NCBI RefSeq assembly: GCF_964019385.1
Contig: NC_088647.1
Span: 16,490,489-16,554,488, forward strand
Direction of reading: 5' to 3'
Length of the DNA: 64,000 nt
Origin: Sycon ciliatum
Lineage: Eukaryota; Porifera; Calcarea; Leucosolenida; Sycettidae
Below the pieces are notes generated by a model. The model had not been told where the DNA came from. It saw nothing but the letters and a program-made list of their open reading frames with translations, and did no database searches. Below are positions 30,907 to 39,000 of the stretch, piece by piece (positions within the stretch are counted from its first letter, which is position 1; every line of letters starts with the position of its first letter). Position numbers and translations under genes: made by a program.

Positions 30907-33900
30907 TCAGCGGGCAGAAGCCAAGGTTTTGTACTTCTGAAGTGGAACAGTGTCATTACCAGATTCATCCAACAAATAATGTTCAGGCTCCCAAGTGGCA
31001 TCAGAGTAGCCTTGCCACTTGACTAGGTACTGAAGCTGATTCTGCCGGCGGCGGTGACTGAGAATGTTCTCCACCACATAGCGGGCATGGCCATCAAGGT
31101 CCGTGATAGGCGGAGGCGTAGGCTGTCTCCTATTAGGAATAGCGTTCTTCTCGTAGGCACGGAGTGCCGACACATTAAATACCGGGTGACAGCGGCTGGT
31201 ATGAGGCAACTTGAGCTTGTAGGCATTCGGGCCGACCACATGGGTTATAGGAAAGGGGCCAAACCACTTGGGGCGTAATTTATGGGATGGTCGGTCCCGA
31301 GCTTCAGGAGTCAGGAGGAAATCCCGGTAGACCATTACCAAATCTCCCACCTTCAGCTTTCCCTCGACCCTTGTCCGATCTGCATAGAAGGCCTGACGAG
31401 CTTGAGCTGCCACTAGCGCATCTTGTGAGATCTTGACCGCGTCTTGTCTTGCTTGCAACCAATCAGCTGAATCTCTGCCTCCCTGAATAGGGTTGAGGAA
31501 GTCGGGTGGCGCTCTGGGATTTAGACCGTAATTTAAGAAGAACGGTGTGTTTCCTGTAGATGATTGAGTAGCGCTGTTGATAGAAAACTCACAGAGAGGT
31601 AGGAGCATATCCCAGTTATCTTGTTTATGATTTACAAAAGCCCTCAGCACATCCTCTACTATTCTGTTTACTCGTTCAGTTAGGCCATCTGTCTGAGGGT
31701 GATTGGCAGTACTAAATGCTAGTTTCGTTCCTAAGCGATCAAACAATTCCTGAAAAAATGCTGCCGTAAATCTTGGATCACGATCACATACAATACTAGA
31801 ACTCAAACCATGAAGTCGAAATACATGTTGAATATACAGATCAGCACTTCCTTTAGCGTCAATAGTAGAGGAAGTAGGTGCTAAATGTACACACTTTGTC
31901 AAGCGGTCTACAAATACATATATAGCATCATGACCTGTATCGGTCCTAGGCAAACCCATGATAAAATCCATCGAGATATCCGCCCACGGCTGACTGGGCA
32001 CTGGTAAATTCTGCAAGAGACCAGTTTTTAGCTGGCCGCCTTTAACTCGTTGGCAGACGTCACATGACTTGACAAACGCCTTTACATCCAGTCCCATTCT
32101 GGGCCAATAGAAATATCTAGAGAGTCTGAAATAGGTGCGATCTCGACCGGGATGCCCCGCAGTCACACAGTCATGGTATTCTTGAAGCAGGGCGAGTCGG
32201 AGTTTGCTACTCTTTGGAATGCATAACCTGTTCTGTGGTGAAGATCTGAGATAAAGATAACCGGGTGTTTCATTTAGAAGGTAACGGTCGTGCAGATTGT
32301 CATGGCTTGAATTTTCCAGTCTCCTGATAATGGGAGCAAGATCCTTGTCGCACTTGTAACCGCTGACAATTAACTGCGCTAAGTCTGGATTAATCTCTAG
32401 GGTATGCTCTATGGCATTCAACTGAATGTTAGGAGGATAGGATGACCCGCCTATTTCAGAATCACTGAACAGATCTGGACGGCGTGAAAGCGGGTCGGCA
32501 ATGTTTTTCTTTCCTGGTTTGTGAAAGACCGTAAAGTCATAGTCAGCTAAAAACTCTACCCATCTTGCCTCACGCTTGGTGAGAGTCGGTTTGGTTCGTA
32601 AATAGACAACACCCATATTATCAGTCATCAGGTCAAAGTGGCAGAATAGATAGATTCTCCAGCACTTTAATGCAAATACCACAGCCAACGTTTCCCTCTC
32701 GGCCGCAGTATAGTTGCGTTCTGCAGCTGACAGTTTCCGACTACAATAGGCTACGGGATGCAAATCCATATCTTCTCCCTGCTGCAGGAGCACACCCGCC
32801 ACGGCAAAGTCACTTGCGTCAGTTTCTACCATGAAGCTTTTCTCAACATCGGCCAGTTGCAACACTGGCGCCTCGAGTAATGCTGATTTTAGAGACTCAA
32901 ATGCCTTCTGTCTAGCAGCGCTCCATTCAAAGCGTGAATTTTTTCCGGTGATTTCTTCTAATGGACGAGAGATGGTCGAGTGTCGATCTATGAACCTTCG
33001 GAAATAGTTTGCAAAGCCAAGAAACTTCCTCACATCAGTTACTGACGACGGAGTTGGCCATGTTTCCACAGCACTTATCTTCTTGGGATCAGGGGAAATT
33101 GATGTGCCGTTGATTTTATGCCCCAAGAAGAGAACTTCTCTCACGCCGAATTCGCATTTAGACTGTTTGCAATACAGCTCACTATTTCTAAGTGTTTCTA
33201 GAACTGTTTGAAGATGATGCTGATGATCTTCCCAGGTCTTGCTGAAAACTAGAATGTCATCCAAGAATACTACAACGAATTTTCGGAGATGCGGTTGCAA
33301 AATAGAGTTCATGAGTGACTGAAAGGTGGCCGGGGCATTAGTCAGCCCGAATCCCATGACTCTAAATTGGAAGTGGCCGAACGGCGTATTAATGGCCGTC
33401 TTAGAAACATCCGAGTCTTGAATTCTGATTTGATTGTAGCCTGACCGCAAGTCCAACTTGGAGAAATATGCACTGCCCTGGATCGTGTCGAATAAGTCAT
33501 CAATATTAGGAAGACAAGCTTTGTTTTTGATCGTAATTCTATTCAATTCTCGCCAATCGCACACCATTCTCAGAGTACCATCCGACTTTTTCACAAAAAA
33601 CACAGGTGCACCGTATGGCGACTTACTTGGCTCAATGAATCCCTTCTCAAGTAATTCTGATAGCTGTGACTGGAGCTCGTCCATCTCTGGTTTCGGCAGG
33701 CGGTAGGCGGGTCGAGACGGTGGTCTGGCTCCATCTTCTATCTGGATTTCATGGTCGACTGGTCTCTTCGGTGGAAGCTCATTCGGCAGCTCGTCTGGAA
33801 ATAAATCCTGGTACCTCTTGAGCAGGTTCTGGATGTCTTGTTGCTCTGATTCCTGGAGTTGTGGCCCGGAACGATTCTCCTCGTTTGCAGCAGTGACCCA

Positions 33901-34560
33901 TGCAAGAAACCCCTCGGCTCCACTCCTCAGGGCATGACGAGCTTGTCGGCCACTGATAAACATGCTTTCCACAGATGGCCGGTCGGCTGTCGGCGGGTTA
34001 GCTGAAGGCAATTTGGCAACAAAGGGCTCACCGTCCAACTGAACTTCGTTCGTACGGAAGTTGGTGCTGGGGTTGTTCCTTGTAAGCCACGGCTTGCCAA
34101 GAATAGCGTCGTAGCGAGTCAGGGGATACACAGTAAAGTGCTGTTCCTCACTGAAGCCCCCGACTGTCACCCTTAGCGTGCGTGTGGAAATCTGCGGGAC
34201 CTCGCTGGTCGAGCCGTCCGCCAATGTTACGCTCAGCACTGCTGAGCTTGCATCCGTGTCAAGATGATGCTTTCGAACAAAACTGTCTGCAATGAAGTCA
34301 TGCGTCGAACCGGAATCTATCAGCATCACTGCACGGCGACCGCCGATCTTTCCCTGTATGCGCAGTAGGTCGTGTTCAGGTTCATTGCCGACGCTGACGT
34401 TGCTGACATGACACCTTTCTGCAACGGGACAATTTCCTACAGCTATGGGTGTCTCCGGCTCCGTAGGTTCCTGGAGAGCAACGTCTTCAACCTCCAGAGC
34501 TCCGAACCGGTTAGCGACTGGTACCGGCGTGGGCGCTTGGGTCGTCGCCAGTAAGCGCAC
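30907..34560 (-). CDS. pol: Gypsy-2 Pol polyprotein with C-terminal chromodomain
   Basis: 1,217 codons without a break. Aspartic protease (LIDSGSTHDFIA, about residue 80), RT (about 300-500; LDLRSGYNQIRI, VMGFGLTNAPATFQ, catalytic VVFLDDILVFSK), RNase H (MVETDASDFAVAG, AERETLAVVFAL), integrase zinc site (HDCVTAGHPGR to CDVCQRVK) and DDE core (DISMDFIMGLP, VCDRDPRFTAAF, DGLTERVNRIVED). A C-terminal chromodomain follows (YVVENILSHR, YLVKWQGYSDATWEP). Chromodomains bind methylated histone H3 and direct integration. The frame opens at GTG and is already open upstream across the gag stop, so expression by frameshift from gag is likely. Confidence 0.95.
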   Translation of the reverse strand: MRLLATTQAPTPVPVANRFGALEVEDVALQEPTEPETPIAVGNCPVAERCHVSNVSVGNEPEHDLLRIQGKIGGRRAVMLIDSGSTHDFIADSFVRKHHLDTDASSAVLSVTLADGSTSEVPQISTRTLRVTVGGFSEEQHFTVYPLTRYDAILGKPWLTRNNPSTNFRTNEVQLDGEPFVAKLPSANPPTADRPSVESMFISGRQARHALRSGAEGFLAWVTAANEENRSGPQLQESEQQDIQNLLKRYQDLFPDELPNELPPKRPVDHEIQIEDGARPPSRPAYRLPKPEMDELQSQLSELLEKGFIEPSKSPYGAPVFFVKKSDGTLRMVCDWRELNRITIKNKACLPNIDDLFDTIQGSAYFSKLDLRSGYNQIRIQDSDVSKTAINTPFGHFQFRVMGFGLTNAPATFQSLMNSILQPHLRKFVVVFLDDILVFSKTWEDHQHHLQTVLETLRNSELYCKQSKCEFGVREVLFLGHKINGTSISPDPKKISAVETWPTPSSVTDVRKFLGFANYFRRFIDRHSTISRPLEEITGKNSRFEWSAARQKAFESLKSALLEAPVLQLADVEKSFMVETDASDFAVAGVLLQQGEDMDLHPVAYCSRKLSAAERNYTAAERETLAVVFALKCWRIYLFCHFDLMTDNMGVVYLRTKPTLTKREARWVEFLADYDFTVFHKPGKKNIADPLSRRPDLFSDSEIGGSSYPPNIQLNAIEHTLEINPDLAQLIVSGYKCDKDLAPIIRRLENSSHDNLHDRYLLNETPGYLYLRSSPQNRLCIPKSSKLRLALLQEYHDCVTAGHPGRDRTYFRLSRYFYWPRMGLDVKAFVKSCDVCQRVKGGQLKTGLLQNLPVPSQPWADISMDFIMGLPRTDTGHDAIYVFVDRLTKCVHLAPTSSTIDAKGSADLYIQHVFRLHGLSSSIVCDRDPRFTAAFFQELFDRLGTKLAFSTANHPQTDGLTERVNRIVEDVLRAFVNHKQDNWDMLLPLCEFSINSATQSSTGNTPFFLNYGLNPRAPPDFLNPIQGGRDSADWLQARQDAVKISQDALVAAQARQAFYADRTRVEGKLKVGDLVMVYRDFLLTPEARDRPSHKLRPKWFGPFPITHVVGPNAYKLKLPHTSRCHPVFNVSALRAYEKNAIPNRRQPTPPPITDLDGHARYVVENILSHRRRQNQLQYLVKWQGYSDATWEPEHYLLDESGNDTVPLQKYKTLASAR

Positions 34561-34568
34561 CCCCTTTC

Positions 34569-35408
34569 TTACTGGCGACCAGCGTTTGGGTAGCGCTGTC
34601 CACCCTCAGTACAGTCTTTAGCGAGGTGGCCTGGCTTCCTGCAAGCAAAGCAGTGTCCCATTGCTCGCAGTTGGACACGCTCTTGGTCCGTCAGCTTGCG
34701 GAGGCCCTGACCACGGAAGCTGGGCACGGAACGCGACTCTCTACTGGCTGGTGGCCCCGACGCCGGTGGCCCTGACGACTGCTCCACGGTGTTTGCTGCT
34801 ATGACAGCTTGCTCCAGGGTACGTGGATGCTCACGCATGACCTGTCGCTGGATGTGCGGCACTAGACCCCTGACGAACAGCAGCGCTCTGGTGTGGTGGT
34901 CGATTTCCGGCACTTGCAGGCTGAGGCGAGTGAAAGCAGCAATGTATGCGTCCAGCGACCCGCGCTGCGCTGCGGAAATTAGTCCCATACGCGATGTTTC
35001 CTCGTTGTGCCGTGGTCCGTACACATCGCCAAGTGCCGCTTTCAGAGCAGGCCAGTCGGAAAACACTTGGTTAGCTTCCAATGCCGCTATCAACCAAAGA
35101 CGAGCGTTTCCAGTCAAAAATCCTGCCGCGTAGTCGACCCTCTGTGCCGCATTTGGGAGTGCCAACGACCGTAGGGCCATGTCCATCGCAAACGTCCATT
35201 CTTTGAATGTAGCGGAATCTCCTCCAAACACAGGCGGCTCTTTCGTAAGGCGGGGTGTTGGCTCCCACGGTTCCGAGTTCGGATGTATCGTTCGGTTTCC
35301 TTGGCTAACGCGCTGAGCGGTCTTGATATCGTTTATCAGCCGAACGACGAGTACGAGGAGCGTAAGCAGAGCAACCAGAACACCTGCCAAAAGCAGAGTA
35401 GTAACCAT
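34569..35408 (-). CDS. gag: Gypsy-2 Gag with a hydrophobic N-terminus and zinc knuckle
   Basis: 279 codons from ATG at 35408. The first 25 residues (MVTTLLLAGVLVALLTLLVL...) form a clear membrane-spanning segment, unusual for a Gypsy Gag. The capsid-like region follows (FKEWTFAMDMAL, ARLWLIAALEA, RGLVPHIQRQVM), then a CX2CX4HX4C knuckle CFACRKPGHLAKDC. The stop is nine bases before the annotated pol start, in another frame. Confidence 0.92.
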   Translation of the reverse strand: MVTTLLLAGVLVALLTLLVLVVRLINDIKTAQRVSQGNRTIHPNSEPWEPTPRLTKEPPVFGGDSATFKEWTFAMDMALRSLALPNAAQRVDYAAGFLTGNARLWLIAALEANQVFSDWPALKAALGDVYGPRHNEETSRMGLISAAQRGSLDAYIAAFTRLSLQVPEIDHHTRALLFVRGLVPHIQRQVMREHPRTLEQAVIAANTVEQSSGPPASGPPASRESRSVPSFRGQGLRKLTDQERVQLRAMGHCFACRKPGHLAKDCTEGGQRYPNAGRQ

Positions 35409-35421
35409 CCTCTGCTACCAG

Positions 35422-35604
35422 TGTAACAGGTTTAATCAAACTTGAAAAGTAAGAGGCCTGGTTGAGCGTGCCTCGACCAGTTATATGCAAAATGTGATAG
35501 TATACATGTGGCAATGGCGCCAATGAAGGTGCTAATAGACAGGCGTAAGACGCATGAGGTGCGAGGGAGTGTAAAGTTATAGAGAACAGGGGAAAACTGT
35601 TACA
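35422..35604 (-). repeat. Gypsy-2 5' LTR
   Basis: Partner of 30525-30707. The primer-binding site is directly inside at about 35404-35420. Confidence 0.95.
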
Positions 35605-35886
35605 CGCTGCCCTGTGTAACTGACTGCAAGTGGTTCCTAAATCAGTTCCTATTCCTCATTGTTGCTTCTTTTTTCCCCTCTAGTTTTCTTTTACGGTATT
35701 ATAATTTCACGGAGAAGGCGGAGAGCCCGAACGTGTGCAGTTTTATGTTTATTATTTGCCATGGCGACCCCCGTAAGTCCAAATAACTGGCAGGGCAGGG
35801 TTGGGCCTTTTTCTTTCTTCTCGGATTTATTTTCATGACATGCTCACTGATTTTACTCAGAACAGCCGCGAGCATCGAGTTTGAAG

Positions 35887-35925
35887 CAGGGAGTAGTACA
35901 ATACCTGGTATTGTACTACTCCCTG
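35887..35925. mobile_element. 39-bp perfect palindrome, hAT-like micro-element
   Basis: 19-bp arms CAGGGAGTAGTACAATACC and complement around a single T. The left 8-bp duplication GTTTGAAG is at 35879-35886. Its partner is at 36531-36538, displaced by a later LINE-type insertion (35929-36519). Confidence 0.8.
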
Positions 35926-35928
35926 GTT

Positions 35929-36519
35929 AACTGTTTAACCCTTTCGCTCCTTCAAACCGTTCCTCTTCTCTCGCTGCTCGCTACCAGAGCCATGAGCGAG
36001 AGAAGCGTCGCAGGTATGGTCAGAGGGTGCAAGAAGTTGAGCGAGCCTCCTTCGTACCTGTCGTATTCTCAGCCACAGGTGGAGCCGGTCGAGCTGCTGC
36101 TTCCGCTCTTCTCAAGCGAATTGCTGCTCTGTCTGCAGAGAAATCCGGAGAGCCATACGCAATGGTGATGGCGTTGCTGCGTTGTCGTCTTGGTTTTGGT
36201 CTCCTGCGTGCCAGTGTTGCCTGCCTTCGCGGTGCCCGGCGGATGCGCCGCGTCAATGATCAGTCTGCTGTCCTCGCAAACGCGGAGGCTGCATTGATTT
36301 AACTTTCTTTGCAACTCCTGCAGTCTAGGTACTGAGTATCATTGTTATTCTCTCTCTGTGTGTGTGTGTGTGTGTGTGTATGTGTGTGTATGCGTGAGTC
36401 AACAGCTTTGATAAATTTATTGTGTTTACCCCTCTTGTTTTCTCATCATTGTGTTGCTTTTAATTTTTAATCTTGCCCGTAAAAGAGGCTGTTGTTACAG
36501 TAAAAAAAAAAAAAAAAAA
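35929..36519 (+). pseudogene. 5'-truncated retroelement copy with poly-A, domain copy 3
   Basis: The frame at 36027-36302 encodes EVERASFVPVVFSATGGAGR, EKSGEPYAMVMALLRCRLGF and ASVACLRGARR, the same domain as at 23.4 and 29.2 kb. A downstream region with a (TG)n stretch ends in a poly-A tail at 36502-36519. The 14-bp duplication ACTACTCCCTGGTT (35915-35928 and 36520-36533) shows target-primed insertion into the right half of the palindrome. Confidence 0.72.
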
Positions 36520-36672
36520 ACTACTCCCTGGTTTGAAGTGCGTATTTTGGCATATCGTTCAAATAAATTGTTTTGCTCAAAAAAAAAAAAAAAAGCTAGC
36601 TAGCTGTTCCCGTATGTACATTGTACATACATGTATGTACGGTGCACGTGTGCCTTTTGAACTGTAACACAG

Positions 36673-36758
36673 ATGGGTACGTCGTACTGAAGGAGAATGC
36701 CAAAGAGGCAGAGAACCACGTGCAGCTACTCAGCCAAATCAAAGTAAAAAGCAGCTGA
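36673..36758 (+). CDS. Possible terminal exon of an unrecognised gene
   Basis: After an acceptor-like AACACAG, an open frame reads GYVVLKENAKEAENHVQLLS to a TGA stop. It looks protein-like but I do not recognise it. A second candidate pair lies at 36871-36960 and 37034 onward (MMSAYAENSTPPAGDN, donor TAG|GTACGTG, acceptor TTTCATTTCAG). No upstream exons could be linked. Confidence 0.2.
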
Positions 36759-37122
36759 GCTTTCACCTAAGTCCTTTTTGACTTCCGCGAGGATCTATAA
36801 TTTGTAAGTAAGTTTTATTTTGTGAGCACGGAAGTCGTTGTTGTTTTGAACTTTTCGTGTGAGGAACAACACGATGATGAGTGCGTATGCAGAAAACAGT
36901 ACTCCTCCGGCCGGCGATAACACCACCAACCCGAGCCCCAAAGGAACGCGATGTACATGTAGGTACGTGAAGGCGATTCATCTGGCGATGTTGCTTAAGA
37001 TGCAGATGACAAACTCTGACGTCTTTCATTTCAGAGCCTGGTGGGCAACGCCACCACCTTCGATACAACGACATAACCCTATAATAATATTAATAATTTA
37101 AAAATTCGACGAGGAGACAATA

Positions 37123-37709
37123 ATTTTAATATGGCAATAAGTAGGACGAGCTGAAGCGACATGTGGACTACTTTATTAACAATGTAAGCGATGGAGACGA
37201 TGCAAGAAACAACCTAATGGGTACGGAAAAAATACATGTAAGAAGAAAAAGGCAATGGAAAAAAGAAAGATGATTCGAACAAGTTTTCGTACAACACTCT
37301 ACAGGAATCACCGTTGTACTAAAGAACAAAATGAGAACAAAGGAAATAGCAATCAAGGTAGGGTGACACGATACAATGACAGCACTGGAATATTGAGGTG
37401 CGATTTCTCACAAAAGTGTGCAGAAATCGCACCTCAACATTCCAGTGCTGTCATTGTATCGTGTCACCCTACCTTGATTGCTATATTATTTCCTTTGTTC
37501 TCATTTTGTTCTTTAGTACAACGGTGATTCCTGAAGAGTGTTGTACGAAAACTTGTTCGAATCATCTTTTTTTTTCCATTGCCTTTTTCTTCTTACATGT
37601 ATTTTTTCCTTACCCATTAGGTTGTTTCTTGCATCGTCTCCATCGCTTATTGTTAATAAAGTAGTCCACATGTCGCTTCAGCTCGTCCTACTTATTGCCA
37701 TATTAAAAT
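37123..37709. repeat. Long hairpin with 286-288-bp arms
   Basis: 37123-37408 is a near-perfect reverse complement of 37422-37709, around a 13-nt loop. The outer ends ATTTTAATATGGC run into AATAATAATATTAACTGG, a boundary word also seen at 21.2, 38.1 and 38.3 kb. It carries no gene. Confidence 0.92.
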
Positions 37710-37734
37710 AATAATAATATTAACTGGTACGAAG

Positions 37735-38130
37735 TAGTGGTTGGGACTTCGGCGATGATTTGATTTGATTTGTCCAGGAGCGACACTGACTCACGCTGCT
37801 ATCTGGTGTTCACGAGGTGTTTATCGCGCTGGAAGCGGAGCGTCTCTGTAAGTTTGTATCCCTGGTGATGTTTGTGCCTGGAGAGCACTATATAAGTGGT
37901 GCTCTTCAGGCACAATCTTCCTCAGCCTAATCAAGCTCAACTGATGAGGGGTGAATTCCCCGAAACACTGTGTATTGAGCAGGGAGTGGTGCTTTCTTGC
38001 AGGTTTGCCGAGTCGAAGGTTCGATGGACTTCTCGTGTTCTCTGGATGGCAGTCGTGAGTCAGTCAAGTGTCAAGTAAAGTCGGCGGAATAGCGCGAGCT
38101 CCGGTGTGGGGAGCAAACCTTTCTTACAAA
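37735..38130 (+). mobile_element. Possible retrozyme or Penelope-like terminal repeat carrying a hammerhead
   Basis: The stretch holds a hairpin with TATATAA in its loop (GTGCCTGGAGAGCAC at 37874, complement ending 37912), then the hammerhead motif at 37935-37980. It ends just before the recurrent word ATATTAACTGG. Small hammerhead-bearing elements without coding capacity are known in animals as retrozymes. A second terminal copy was not found here, so the boundaries are guesses. Confidence 0.4.
37935..37980 (+). ncRNA. Hammerhead ribozyme motif (type I, minimal stem III)
   Basis: Stem I GCTCAA pairs with TTGAGC (6 bp). Core CTGATGA is at 37941-37947. Stem II is GGGG/CCCC with loop TGAATT. 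Core GAAA is at 37962-37965. Stem III is ACA/TGT with loop CTG, and the cleavage triplet is GUA. Every conserved core position that can be checked is present. Confidence 0.8.
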
Positions 38131-38141
38131 TATTAACTGGT

Positions 38142-38285
38142 ATGAAAAGTATGAATGCCGCAGACATCACCACGCAACATGACAATTTGTTCAAGGTTTG
38201 GTTTTGTGTTTCCAAAATCGATTTTCACGCTCCGATCATCAGTGGAAATACGGAACTAAATGTCTGCGGCATTCATACTTTTCAT
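38142..38285. mobile_element. Short inverted-repeat element containing a hammerhead motif
   Basis: Perfect 26-bp arms (38142-38167 and 38260-38285, beginning ATGAAAAGTATGAATGCCGC) enclose about 92 bp that include the minus-strand hammerhead at 38209-38248. ATATTAACTGG precedes it. Confidence 0.75.
38209..38248 (-). ncRNA. Hammerhead-ribozyme-like motif, copy 2
   Basis: Stem I TTTCCA/TGGAAA, core CTGATGA, stem II CG/CG with GAG loop (outer pair U-U), core GAAA, stem III AATCGATT. Relative to 21360-21399, two stem I pairs have changed on both strands, which keeps the helix. Confidence 0.65.
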
Positions 38286-38591
38286 AGCTATTATTAAACT
38301 TTTATCTCCACGTAGATTATTTGAATATTAACTGGTTTGAGGGATATACCGTCAAATCCCGCCAGAGCACCCCGTCTCTCCCATCCGCCCCTCCCTGACT
38401 TCTTGTCAGGGACGTGATTGATTGTATCCTCGTATGACTCTGTCGCAGTCTGTGATGCCGTACTGCACTGTAGACGTGTGCTCGACCCCGTTGGAAATGT
38501 ACGCAACAGTGCCCACCCTCCTGACCAGGGATCGTACAAACCCTGCGTTTTGTCGGATCTGTTCGACTCCTGGCTCTTGACCTTTGGTCAA

Positions 38592-38800
38592 AGGCAGCTC
38601 ACAACACGTGAGCTGCCTGGAGTGAAAACCTTGTCAGCGCCTTCTAGGTTCAGCCCGGTCCCATAGCTCAGTGGTTAGAGCATTGCTCATGACAAGCAAG
38701 GTCCCGGGTTCGAGTCCTGGTGGGTCTGGCGATTTTTTCTCTTTTCAGGCAGTTCACTTCCCCTACTGTTCCTTTGAATTTGAAGTTCTCCCAATCCTTT
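38592..38800 (+). repeat. tRNA-derived SINE copy running into the assembly gap
   Basis: The tRNA-like head is 38657-38731 (A box TAGCTCAGTGGTTAGAGCA, B box GGTTCGAGTCC). The body is the same as at 20.7-20.9 and 21.1-21.2 kb. The anticodon-stem TTGCT/AGCAA is perfect, but the loop is CATGACA without U33. The tail is lost in the N run. Confidence 0.75.
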
Positions 38801-39000
38801 NNNNNNNNNNNNNNNNNNNNNNNNNNNNNNNNNNNNNNNNNNNNNNNNNNNNNNNNNNNNNNNNNNNNNNNNNNNNNNNNNNNNNNNNNNNNNNNNNNNN
38901 NNNNNNNNNNNNNNNNNNNNNNNNNNNNNNNNNNNNNNNNNNNNNNNNNNNNNNNNNNNNNNNNNNNNNNNNNNNNNNNNNNNNNNNNNNNNNNNNNNNN
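38801..39000. other. Assembly gap, 200 N
   Basis: Exactly 200 unknown bases, a conventional placeholder size. It truncates both the SINE copy on its left and the DNAI1-A gene on its right. Confidence 1.

Larger units (their letters stand above)
30525..35604 (-). mobile_element. Intact-looking chromodomain Ty3/Gypsy element (Gypsy-2, chromovirus)
   Basis: Two 183-bp LTRs (30525-30707 and 35422-35604, TGTAACAG...CTGTTACA) look identical by eye. A 5-bp duplication CGCTG lies at 30520-30524 and 35605-35609. Gag and pol are uninterrupted on the minus strand, with pol in a different frame. The primer-binding site begins TGGTAGCAGAGGATGG and the polypurine tract is AGGAGGGGGATGA. Identical LTRs and open frames mark a recent, possibly active copy. 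Confidence 0.96.
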
